From Candidatus Microgenomates bacterium (lineage in GTDB: Bacteria > Patescibacteriota > Microgenomatia > UBA1406 > GWC2-37-13): a DNA stretch of 10,148 nt. The stretch is from contig JACOTV010000078.1 in the NCBI GenBank assembly GCA_016178125.1, positions 1-10,148 on the forward strand, in the 5' to 3' direction. The notes below the pieces were generated by a model. That model worked only from the letters and a program-made list of their open reading frames with translations. It did not search any database and was not told the DNA's origin. Shown here in pieces: positions 1-5,567 of the stretch. A program made the position numbers and the translations under genes. Every line of letters begins with the position of its first letter. Positions within the stretch are counted from its first letter, which is position 1.

Positions 1-5
1 TATGC

Positions 6-33
6 TTGCGGCTCATGTGGAATATTGTACAAT
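6..33 (+). promoter_or_regulatory. Promoter of HAD phosphatase gene (leaderless)
   Basis: TTGCGG (6-11) and TACAAT (28-33) are separated by 16 bp. The -10 box ends 7 nt before the ATG at 41, so transcription should start at or beside that codon. This argues for the ATG at 41 over the in-frame ATGs at 2 and 32; the one at 32 overlaps the -10 box itself. Confidence 0.55.
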
Positions 34-40
34 GAACGCT

Positions 41-607
41 ATGCCAAAACGACCGCTTCGCGTAGGGTTCGACCTCGACGGGGTCCTTTTGTACAATCCT
101 GCGCGTATCACCCGTCCCCTCGTCGCATTTTTTAAAAAGTACTTTCTCAAAAAACGAACAAACTCGTTTTACATTCCCAAGTCAAAGCTCGAAAAAAAAA
201 TGTGGAGTATATTTCATCTCTCAAGCCTCTTCCCGACTACGGGTCAAAAACAGCTAAAAGAATTCATCAAAAAAAATGGCATCGAAGCATATATTATTAC
301 CGCCCGCTATGGATTTCTCGAGGATGACTTTAAAAAGTGGGTTAAGAGGATCGATCCTGATCATGTATTTAAAGAATACTATCAAAATGTCGACAACCGC
401 CAACCCCACCTCTTCAAAAAACAAATGATCGATAAGCTTGGCCTCGATGTATTCGTCGAAGACAACTGGGATATTGTTCGTATGATAAAGCCCAAAACAA
501 AGACCAAACTATTCTGGATCACCAATATCTTAGATCGTAACGTATATCACGAGTATAAATATACGGGGCTCGAACAAGTCGTGAAGAAACTGAAGGAGCT
601 TTTGTAG
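41..607 (+). CDS. HAD-like phosphatase, 5'-nucleotidase-like
   Basis: Predicted 188-aa cytosolic hydrolase of the haloacid dehalogenase superfamily. Motif I is FDLDGVL, with nucleophile D11 and acid D13. Motif II is IITAR near residues 85-89 (Thr87). A Lys pair near 126-127 fits motif III, and the VEDN segment (E140, D141, N142) fits the acidic motif IV that binds Mg2+. The short cap region between motifs I and II and the EDN ending resemble small 5'(3')-nucleotidase-type HAD proteins, but the substrate cannot be told from sequence. I chose the ATG at 41 because a -10 box lies 7 nt upstream and the conserved fold begins right after it. Because the window starts here, upstream neighbours are unknown. 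The stop is followed after 10 nt by the left repeat of the GIY-YIG unit. Confidence 0.8.
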   Translation: MPKRPLRVGFDLDGVLLYNPARITRPLVAFFKKYFLKKRTNSFYIPKSKLEKKMWSIFHLSSLFPTTGQKQLKEFIKKNGIEAYIITARYGFLEDDFKKWVKRIDPDHVFKEYYQNVDNRQPHLFKKQMIDKLGLDVFVEDNWDIVRMIKPKTKTKLFWITNILDRNVYHEYKYTGLEQVVKKLKELL

Positions 608-617
608 ACCTCCACCT

Positions 618-644
618 GTCATTCCGGTGAAAACCGGAATCCAG
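618..644 (+). repeat. Left 27-nt palindromic repeat of GIY-YIG unit
   Basis: The repeat is GTC, an 8-bp stem (621-628 ATTCCGGT with 633-640 ACCGGAAT) capped by GAAA (629-632), then CCAG. It is an inverted partner of 944-970, identical at 23 of 27 positions. The four differences form two compensated base pairs. No T-run follows, so it is not a classical intrinsic terminator, although it could slow polymerase after the HAD gene. It resembles the widespread dispersed repeats that are often mistranslated as VIPAKAGIQ- or CHPDENRDPG-like peptides (from memory). Confidence 0.9.
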
Positions 645-650
645 TACAAT
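645..650 (+). promoter_or_regulatory. -10 box of GIY-YIG gene
   Basis: TACAAT directly abuts the left repeat, and the ATG follows after 9 nt, giving a predicted leader of only a few bases. A -35 at the usual spacing would fall inside the repeat hairpin (about 622-627, TTCCGG), a poor match. The repeat may therefore influence expression of the gene it flanks. Confidence 0.4.
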
Positions 651-659
651 ACGCTTCCA

Positions 660-941
660 ATGTATTACGTATACATCCTTGCATCTAAAAGAAACGGAAC
701 GCTCTATATCGGCGTCACAGGCAATTTAGTGAAACGAGTCTATGAGCATAAGAATAATCTCGCCCATGGGTTCACTAAAACATATAACGTCCACACACTC
801 GTATACTTCGAATATCACGATGAGATAGCAGGAGCGATTCGACGAGAGAAACAGCTTAAGGAATGGAGACGTAACTGGAAGATAGAACTTATTGAGAAGA
901 AGAATCCTTATTGGAAAGATTTGTACGATGAGATTCGTTGA
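660..941 (+). CDS. Single-domain GIY-YIG endonuclease
   Basis: A 93-aa protein made up almost wholly of one GIY-YIG nuclease domain. The GIY half is YVYIL (Y3-V4-Y5), the YIG half is LYIGVT (Y16-I17-G18), the catalytic Arg is R26 followed by H30, and the metal-binding Glu is E63 in RREKQLKEW. Its length and the closing NPYWKDLYDEI match the small YhbQ/UPF0213-like group, which is often misannotated as a UvrC fragment. It has no partner DNA-binding domain. The longer reading frame starts at a GTG inside the flanking repeat. The ATG at 660 is better because the nuclease fold begins there and a TACAAT box lies just upstream. Tight bracketing by inverted repeats suggests that the nuclease may act on the hairpins, which is inference. 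Confidence 0.88.
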   Translation: MYYVYILASKRNGTLYIGVTGNLVKRVYEHKNNLAHGFTKTYNVHTLVYFEYHDEIAGAIRREKQLKEWRRNWKIELIEKKNPYWKDLYDEIR

Positions 942-943
942 CC

Positions 944-970
944 CTGGATCCCGATTTTCATCGGGATGAC
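944..970 (-). repeat. Right 27-nt palindromic repeat (inverted copy)
   Basis: Read on the minus strand this copy has the same plan as 618-644: GTC, stem ATCCCGAT, loop GAAA, stem ATCGGGAT, CCAG. Differences from the left copy are at repeat positions 6, 10, 17 and 21. Positions 6 and 21 pair (T-A becomes C-G) and positions 10 and 17 pair (G-C becomes A-T). Both changes therefore keep the hairpin. It starts 2 nt after the GIY-YIG stop codon and lies 14 nt beyond the 3' end of the minus-strand CBS gene. Confidence 0.9.
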
Positions 971-984
971 AATGTAGATAGGAT

Positions 985-2052
985 TTATTTCTGTTTGATT
1001 CGTACTTTAGAAAGCACTTTGCGTAGATTCTTTCCTTCTTTGGTAATGACTTTTGCGGGGCCCTTAGCAGGAATAATCGAGAGCACCGTTTTGAATACTC
1101 CCCCAGCTTTTTCCTCGCGTACGTCAAGCTTTACCTTCTCACCATTAGGTAAACGCTTAGCCCAGTTTGAGACCGAAGTGAAAAATCCCTGGAGCGTTGC
1201 CTGGCTCTCCTCAGAAAGTCCCCGTCCACTTATTTCGATTTTCTTTTCTTCTTTGCCTTGAATTAAAAGATGGAGAAAATCGCTTGTTGTGATAATACCA
1301 AGCGGAATCTTTTTTTCGTTCACTATTATGATGCTACCTATTTCTTTTTTGAGAATTAAATCAAGGGCATCCATAAGAGTATGCTGTGGGGTAAGCGTTA
1401 GGACGTACGTTTTTGCAAAATTCTTGACCTGCTGAAACTGAAAGTTCACTTTATTCCCCGATCGATCGCCTTTGTGATCCTTGCGGCGCGGTGTCATAAG
1501 AAACGAAATGAGGTCGTAATACGTGAGAATTCCTTTAAGTTTATTGTCCTTCCCCACCATTATGAGCTTCGATATTTTTTTGGTTTTAAATATTTTGATC
1601 GCGGTTGAGACCAAATCGGTGTCGTATATGGTAAGTACGCGCTGGCGCTTTGAACGTAAATAGCTTTCTATGGAAATATTGTATTTTGGCCAGTTGTTGT
1701 AAAGCGTCAATAAACGACGCGCCGAGGCGATTCCGATGAACTTATCGCGCTCATCGAAAATCGGAAGGTAATGCAACTTTGAACCAATAAAGAGTTGTGC
1801 GAGCTTTGAGACCGAAAGTTTATTAGAAACACGCGGTGCATGAAAAATACAATGCTCTACTTTTGCGTTGCCTGGATAGGATTTTTTGATTAAACAGTAA
1901 TACGGATTAATAACTCCTTTAAATTCATCGCGATCGTTGAACACAAATGCCGAGTCGTGCGAGGAGCCGAGGCGCCCAAGCGCCGAGGCGACGATGTCGT
2001 CGGGGGAAATCTTTATGATATTTTTGGTTTTAACTGCGTCTTTGAAATCCAT
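985..2052 (-). CDS. Four-CBS-domain protein with HPF/RaiA-like tail
   Basis: A 355-aa cytosolic protein. Four CBS-type units can be traced at about residues 5-58, 68-120, 128-186 and 208-265. Each has a strand-helix-strand ending in a turn followed by a G-x-I/V segment, such as FKGVINP, FIGIAS, LKGILTYYDL and PLGIITTSDFL. Paired CBS domains normally bind adenine nucleotides as energy sensors. Residues 270-355 form a separate domain whose pattern (KIEISG, long helix, VKLDVREEK, VFKTVLSIIP, a further strand, final helix) resembles the HPF/RaiA ribosome-hibernation fold. The protein could thus link nucleotide status to ribosome binding, but this is inference. The start at 2052 has a TAGAAT box 6 nt upstream. 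Only 9 bp separate it from the stop of the broken NIF3 gene, so read-through is also likely. Confidence 0.72.
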   Translation of the reverse strand: MDFKDAVKTKNIIKISPDDIVASALGRLGSSHDSAFVFNDRDEFKGVINPYYCLIKKSYPGNAKVEHCIFHAPRVSNKLSVSKLAQLFIGSKLHYLPIFDERDKFIGIASARRLLTLYNNWPKYNISIESYLRSKRQRVLTIYDTDLVSTAIKIFKTKKISKLIMVGKDNKLKGILTYYDLISFLMTPRRKDHKGDRSGNKVNFQFQQVKNFAKTYVLTLTPQHTLMDALDLILKKEIGSIIIVNEKKIPLGIITTSDFLHLLIQGKEEKKIEISGRGLSEESQATLQGFFTSVSNWAKRLPNGEKVKLDVREEKAGGVFKTVLSIIPAKGPAKVITKEGKNLRKVLSKVRIKQK

Positions 2053-2058
2053 ATATAT

Positions 2059-2064
2059 ATTCTA
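2059..2064 (-). promoter_or_regulatory. -10 box of CBS-protein gene (leaderless)
   Basis: TAGAAT on the minus strand ends 6 nt before the ATG at 2052. Its first three bases are the TAG stop codon of the upstream NIF3-family gene, so the promoter overlaps the end of that gene. No good -35 is visible. Confidence 0.5.
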
Positions 2065-2950
2065 CACCTTTCGTTTAACACGCATAAACCCCGAACACGG
2101 AATTGTCTCGACTCCCTTCTTTTCGACTTGATCCAAATAGAGATTTGCACCAATTGAATCCGAAGCCATATGGCCCGTATCGATCACCGTAATATGCAGC
2201 GCACGAAGCTCTTGAACAACTTCCTCGGGCAAGTGCATTTCAACCAGTGTGCCGACGCCAGCTTTTGCTAGTTCAATATACAATTCCTTCGATGGATTGG
2301 TGCCGCCCGTGAATCCAACGACTATTTTGCCGGTCCGTTTTTTGCCAGAGCCCGACACAATGAGCGGTCCAGCCTTGCCATGGGCAGCTTCACTAAATTC
2401 GGGGATTTCAAGAAGTGCATCCATCAGCTCATCGACATTGTAATAGGATTTTGCGCCAATATGCTTTGTCATAAACTGGTACCCTAGGTTGTCCCACACG
2501 GTGTGTACGGCCATAAGGGGCATCTTAAGAAGGCGCGCGGCGTCGACTGCACGAGAATGGTTTACCGGACTAAATCTGCGTTGGACTGCTTCTTTACGAA
2601 TATCGAATAAGCTTTGGGCGACGTTCACGGGGACTCCGGCGGCGGCAAACATATCGACTTGAATGTCCATAACCTCGTGCAGCGCGGTTAATGCATGTGC
2701 TGCCGGACTCTTCGGCGTCTATCCCCACCATAAGACGTTTCACTTGGGTTTTGGGGTCGCCATACAAAATGCGCGTATCGCTATAGGGATTCGTAAGTGT
2801 TTCTGTATCGAAATATTTTTTTTGTTTTGGAGAAAGTGCAGCTGACTCTTTTTTTATGTGTGAAAGATATGACGTAACGCCGGCTTGTCCGCGTGGATCG
2901 GCCTGCATTCCCATCGTGACAGCCAAATCATAGAGTTCGCGAAACAGCAT
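2062..2950 (-). pseudogene. NIF3-family protein, frameshifted with internal deletion
   Basis: The N-terminal part (2950 to about 2705) contains the family blocks MLFRELYDLAVTMG, LTNPYSDTRILYGDP and RLMVGIDAEE. The rest continues in another frame from about 2703 to the stop at 2062, with AHALTALHEVMDIQVD, GVPVNVAQ, NHSRAVDAARLL, VHTVWDNLG and DTGHMASDS. Intact NIF3-like proteins carry, between GID and the VMDxQ block, a segment of roughly 20-30 residues with the metal-ligand motif DLVISHHP (from memory of the family). That segment is absent here, so the break is a deletion whose size is not a multiple of three, rather than a simple slip. Other metal-site regions remain (HTVWDN, GHMASD). The start at 2950 is set by a promoter 7 nt upstream. 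The options are a recent pseudogene or an assembly error; NIF3 proteins are dinuclear-metal proteins of uncertain function. Confidence 0.8.
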
Positions 2951-2957
2951 ATGTGTT

Positions 2958-2986
2958 ATATTAACCCCCGATATCGTATCCGTCAA
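2958..2986 (-). promoter_or_regulatory. Promoter of NIF3-family gene (leaderless)
   Basis: On the minus strand TTGACG (2986-2981) and TAATAT (2963-2958) are separated by exactly 17 bp. The -10 box ends 7 nt before the ATG at 2950. This is the best -35/-10 pair in the window together with that at 7942-7970. It lies back to back with the tRNA promoter. Confidence 0.65.
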
Positions 2987-2994
2987 CCCGATGA

Positions 2995-3000
2995 TATAAT
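2995..3000 (+). promoter_or_regulatory. -10 box of tRNA-Leu gene
   Basis: A perfect TATAAT lies 16 nt upstream of the mature tRNA 5' end, which predicts a leader of about 10 nt. The -35 region would overlap the divergent NIF3 promoter, so the two promoters share the same ~45 bp. Confidence 0.55.
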
Positions 3001-3016
3001 ACTCTTAGCTTCCACT

Positions 3017-3100
3017 GGGCGAGTGCTGGAATGGCATACAGGCCAGTCTCAAAAACTGGTGGGCTTTACGCCCATGAGGGTTCGACTCCCTCCTCGCCCA
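3017..3100 (+). tRNA. tRNA-Leu (anticodon CAA)
   Basis: A full class II cloverleaf. The acceptor stem GGGCGAG (3017-3023) pairs perfectly with CTCGCCC (3093-3099), with discriminator A at 3100. The anticodon arm is CCAGT, loop CTCAAAA, ACTGG, giving anticodon CAA (reads UUG). A long variable arm TGGGC/GCCCA identifies a Leu/Ser/Tyr-type tRNA. The T arm is GAGGG, loop TTCGACT, CCCTC. The CCA end is not encoded: CCG follows the discriminator, so a CCA-adding enzyme is needed. The D stem is short (CTG/CAG). Confidence 0.93.
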
Positions 3101-3137
3101 CCGTAGCATTTGCGAAGGTGGGCTCGCCCACCGTAGC
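3093..3137 (+). repeat. Direct repeat of tRNA 3' end plus alternative hairpin
   Basis: A 15-bp perfect direct repeat, CTCGCCCACCGTAGC, occurs at 3093-3107 (last 8 nt of the tRNA plus trailer) and 3123-3137, spaced 30 bp. Between the copies GGTGGGC (3117-3123) can pair with GCCCACC on either side (3096-3102 or 3126-3132). The second copy of CTCGCCC could also compete for the 5' acceptor strand. The arrangement resembles an att-like or slippage duplication of a tRNA end. The 3117-3132 hairpin could end the transcript, but no T-run follows it. Confidence 0.7.
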
Positions 3138-3144
3138 TATCAAC

Positions 3145-3150
3145 TATCAA
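3145..3150 (+). promoter_or_regulatory. Weak -10 box of first SpoU gene
   Basis: TATCAA ends 5 nt before the ATG at 3156; another TATCAA lies at 3138-3143. Both are weak matches (4 of 6). The position agrees with the leaderless pattern elsewhere, but tRNA read-through could also supply the transcript. Confidence 0.3.
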
Positions 3151-3155
3151 TTCAT

Positions 3156-3854
3156 ATGAAAAAATATAAAAAAGACCTCGACGTATCATACGCGATCGGG
3201 GCTTATCCAACCATCGAGTTATTACTGAATCGGCCCAAAGAGGTCGAGCACATTTTAATTAGCACGAGGGCCGAGCGAAACACCGGGGTCGACAAAATTA
3301 TCAAAATTTGTAAAGACAAGCATATTACTACCGAGCTTGCCGATGGTGCTATACAAAAGATTTCAAATAGTGAAAACTGTTACGCCGTCGGAATTTTCAA
3401 AAAATATAAATCCCCGATTCAGAAAGGGAATCACTTAGTGTTGGTGAATCCCGACGACAAAGGGAACCTGGGAGCAAACATTCGCACGATGATGGCGTTT
3501 AGCATTCGTGATTTAGTTATCATTCGTCCCGCAGCCGATGTAATGGATCCCAAGGTCGTACGCGCTTCGATGGGAGCCGTTTTTAAGATCAACACTGCGT
3601 ATTACGGCTCTTTTGACGAATATAACCGCGAATTTAAGAATAATGTGTATCCGTTTATGTCAGACGCAACAACCGAGCTCAAAAATGCCAAGTTCGAGGC
3701 GCCGTTTTCGCTCGTATTTGGGAACGAAGGCGCTGGCCTGGGGGCAGGATTTAGACAGATTGGAACGCCCGTTAAGATTGCTCAGACAAGCCAAGTAGAC
3801 TCACTCAATTTGTCGGTTGCGGTTGGGATTGGCCTCTACGCCAGCTCTGTTTGA
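3156..3854 (+). CDS. TrmH/SpoU-family RNA 2'-O-ribose methyltransferase
   Basis: A 232-aa predicted SAM-dependent RNA 2'-O-methyltransferase of the SPOUT (trefoil-knot) class. Residues 1-80 form an N-terminal substrate-binding domain of the RNA_2'-O-MeTrfase type. The catalytic domain holds motif 1 (N98 through R110, NPDDKGNLGANIRT), the RASMGAVF block at 136-143, motif 2 (FGNEGAGL, N190-E191) and motif 3 (DSLNLSVAVG, 215-224). The target is probably a ribose in rRNA or tRNA; the exact nucleotide cannot be given. It lies 55 bp downstream of tRNA-Leu on the same strand. The stop is 4 nt before the next start, indicating co-transcription with the methyltransferase that follows. Length and motifs are complete, unlike the second family member at 7359-7891. 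Confidence 0.9.
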   Translation: MKKYKKDLDVSYAIGAYPTIELLLNRPKEVEHILISTRAERNTGVDKIIKICKDKHITTELADGAIQKISNSENCYAVGIFKKYKSPIQKGNHLVLVNPDDKGNLGANIRTMMAFSIRDLVIIRPAADVMDPKVVRASMGAVFKINTAYYGSFDEYNREFKNNVYPFMSDATTELKNAKFEAPFSLVFGNEGAGLGAGFRQIGTPVKIAQTSQVDSLNLSVAVGIGLYASSV

Positions 3855-3858
3855 TTCT

Positions 3859-4443
3859 ATGTTCCTAGCACTTGGGGTCATATTGTTCATATTAATAGGG
3901 TCCTTCTTCGTTTTTGTTCTGTTTTTTGTATCAAGACGCTTCTCCCCCATCCCCTATTTTCCTTCAAATGGGAAAGATATTGACAAAATAGTCACGCTTT
4001 TGGCGCTTAAGGACAATCAAATTCTGTATGATTTGGGCGCGGGCGACGGGGTGGTCGTATTTGCCGCCGCCCGCGCCACACACTCCCCGATCCCCCGCTT
4101 CGTTGCGGTCGAAATCAATCCGGTTCTCATAATCGTTATGTGGATTAGGCGCTTGTTTGAGCCCGCTCGCGATCAAATATCGCTCGTCAGGGCCGATATT
4201 TTCACGATGGATATCCCCCACTCTGCAAAACAGACGCCAATCTTCTTCATGTACATCAGTCCGTGGTTCATGGAGAAAACAATCGCCAATCTTCTCCGTC
4301 AGTTCAAATCCATCGAGCTTGTTACCTATTTCTACGCCGCCCCAAAGTCGAAAAAATACAAACTCAAACTGCACCGATCCATCAAGAACATCCATACCGT
4401 ATACCAATATACCGTTACGCGTGCGACGAGAAATCGGATATAG
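3859..4443 (+). CDS. Membrane-anchored class I SAM methyltransferase, FAM173-like
   Basis: A 194-aa protein. Residues 2-24 form one strongly hydrophobic helix followed by SRR, so the catalytic part should stay in the cytoplasm (positive-inside rule). The linker IPYFPSNGKDIDKIVTLL is followed by motif I, YDLGAGDG (D58 to G64), then VAVEINP with E85 as the likely SAM ribose ligand, a VRADIF acidic strand near 110-115, and FFMYISPWFM as a motif IV-like strand. The N-terminal helix plus the P-x-P-S entry and DLGAGDG recall the FAM173/ATPSC-lysine methyltransferase group. The substrate could be a membrane protein lysine, which is inference. I chose the ATG at 3859 because it begins the helix 4 nt after the preceding stop; the longer frame from 3817 would overlap the SpoU gene. 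No SD is seen. Confidence 0.78.
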   Translation: MFLALGVILFILIGSFFVFVLFFVSRRFSPIPYFPSNGKDIDKIVTLLALKDNQILYDLGAGDGVVVFAAARATHSPIPRFVAVEINPVLIIVMWIRRLFEPARDQISLVRADIFTMDIPHSAKQTPIFFMYISPWFMEKTIANLLRQFKSIELVTYFYAAPKSKKYKLKLHRSIKNIHTVYQYTVTRATRNRI

Positions 4444-4444
4444 T
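4439..4444 (+). promoter_or_regulatory. -10 box of two-helix membrane protein gene
   Basis: TATAGT (5 of 6) ends 6 nt before the ATG at 4451. It overlaps the TAG stop of the methyltransferase gene, the same arrangement seen at 2059-2064. No clear -35 is visible. Confidence 0.45.
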
Positions 4445-4450
4445 GAATAT

Positions 4451-4918
4451 ATGTCGTATACTCCCCTTTCTCGCCGCGCGCTCCTTAATCGCGAAAAGGT
4501 TCATCTCAAACGTGATGAAATGGGAATCGATCTGTTTATCGAAGTTACGATGGCCATTTTTGCCCTTCTGGTTGCCGCAGTTGTTGTAACCGCGTATGTT
4601 CCTCGCCTATCGATGCTCATCGGGATCGCCGCGTTCCTCGCGGTAGCCGCGCTCGCTGTGATTCTCTATTTATTCCATATCCTGATGAAATACCGAGGCG
4701 ACCTGAATGACCATATCTACGAAGCCCGGGGAAAACTCCACAAAACCGAACGATTAACCCACGACCACACCCTATCGGTTGGGAGACACACCTTTCGCGT
4801 AACCCATGCCAACGAACATGTCTGGAACTTCTTCAACCAAACTCATGAAGGACAAGAAGTCTCGGTCCTCTACAGTCCCCGCACGAAGATAATATGGAGC
4901 ATCATGAAGGTTAATTAA
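4451..4918 (+). CDS. Two-helix membrane protein of unknown function
   Basis: A 155-aa protein. A basic N-terminus (about 1-25) is followed by two transmembrane helices near 27-50 and 53-79, joined by a very short turn. Both ends should therefore face the cytoplasm. The soluble tail (80-155) begins YRGDLNDHIYEARGKLHKTER and contains LSVGRHTFRV, GQEVSVLYSPRTKIIWSI. A small beta domain of this kind follows two helices in many bacterial membrane proteins of unknown role. I do not recognise a named family. It lies directly after the methyltransferase and could be its membrane partner (inference). The longer frame from 4157 is a shadow of the upstream gene. Its stop TAA lies in TTAATTAA, shared with the convergent peptidase gene. 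Confidence 0.75.
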   Translation: MSYTPLSRRALLNREKVHLKRDEMGIDLFIEVTMAIFALLVAAVVVTAYVPRLSMLIGIAAFLAVAALAVILYLFHILMKYRGDLNDHIYEARGKLHKTERLTHDHTLSVGRHTFRVTHANEHVWNFFNQTHEGQEVSVLYSPRTKIIWSIMKVN

Positions 4919-5567
4919 ACCTCTTCCACATTCCTTCTGAAATGATTTGCATATCGCGATCGACGACCCTTATTGCCGTCGTGTCGTCGATCGCATACAC
5001 TGGCTCGGTCACCTCTTTCGAGATCTTCTCAACGTTCTCTACACTCATTGCTGGGAAGTGGAGCGAATTAAGATGTGGCCTTATGTGAAAATCGACAAGT
5101 CCTAATCCCTGGGTTGCGTCTGCTCCGATCTTTTCATTGTTATACAATCTCGGCGAATCGCTGAGCACTAAATTCGCAGTTGCGACCATGCTCCCCGCAC
5201 TTATTCCCACATATACACGGGTTTTTAAAAGTTCGGGAATCTGTTGTTTCAACCCAGACTTCTGAAGCCAATACATTAAGTGGAATGTATTTCCTCCGCC
5301 AAACATAAGTACGTCTGCATTTTCGAGCCTGCGCTCGGCCATCTCAGCATCGATCGCCGAAATATCAACGATATCGGTTTCTGCAAAACCCAATTTCATT
5401 CCGTATGATATGTCCTTAATCAGCCAATCTTTATCGCCATCCTCGACATTTGCGGCCGTCGGAATAAAGGCAAGTTTCAATTCGCCAAACGGACGTACAC
5501 AGAGATCTTGTAGAGCTTTTTTTATAGACTCGTTGGTGATCCCGTCAGAAGTGAGTAGCAATTTCAT
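4911..5567 (-). CDS. Peptidase S51-like (dipeptidase E/cyanophycinase class)
   Basis: A 218-aa protein with the class I glutamine-amidotransferase-like fold of peptidase family S51. KLAFIPTAAN (31-40) and FGGGNTFHL (89-97) are the early conserved loops. The nucleophile elbow is VGISAGSM with S123, and the likely catalytic His is H165 in HIRPHLN after GLGLVDF. PepE-type enzymes hydrolyse small Asp-X dipeptides, and cyanophycinases are relatives. Which substrate applies here cannot be told. No signal peptide is seen, so it is cytosolic. Its ATG overlaps the upstream HAD stop as ATGA, so the two are translationally coupled and it has no promoter of its own that I can see. The 3' end overlaps the convergent membrane-protein gene by 8 nt. 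Confidence 0.85.
   Translation of the reverse strand: MKLLLTSDGITNESIKKALQDLCVRPFGELKLAFIPTAANVEDGDKDWLIKDISYGMKLGFAETDIVDISAIDAEMAERRLENADVLMFGGGNTFHLMYWLQKSGLKQQIPELLKTRVYVGISAGSMVATANLVLSDSPRLYNNEKIGADATQGLGLVDFHIRPHLNSLHFPAMSVENVEKISKEVTEPVYAIDDTTAIRVVDRDMQIISEGMWKRFN

Larger units (their letters stand above)
618..970 (+). mobile_element. Candidate GIY-YIG/palindromic-repeat mobile unit
   Basis: This 353-bp unit consists of two 27-nt palindromic repeats in inverted orientation enclosing one GIY-YIG gene, with only 15 nt before the ATG and 2 nt after the stop. It sits between two convergent genes, with 10 nt left on one side and 14 nt on the other, so almost the whole intergenic space is the unit. 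I see no clear target-site duplication: the left flank ends in CCACCT and the right flank begins AATGTA. Mobility is inferred from the architecture and is not shown by the sequence. The alternative is a resident gene with two hairpins acting as terminators or mRNA stabilisers. Confidence 0.55.

Noticed and set aside
621..640. Repeat hairpins as Rho-independent terminators
   Set aside because: They have strong stems but no T-run on the transcribed side. No classical hairpin-plus-U-run terminator was found anywhere in the window.
726..1127. 133-aa minus-strand reading frame spanning the GIY-YIG gene and right repeat
   Set aside because: It is antisense to the GIY-YIG and CBS genes. Its HCHPDENRDPG stretch is the mistranslated palindromic repeat, a well-known artefact.
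938..1261. 107-aa plus-strand frame beginning in the right repeat
   Set aside because: It is antisense to the well-supported CBS gene and has no family features.
4157..4450. N-terminal extension of the two-helix membrane protein
   Set aside because: It overlaps the methyltransferase gene and is Ser/Pro/Arg-rich shadow sequence; a -10 box supports the ATG at 4451.
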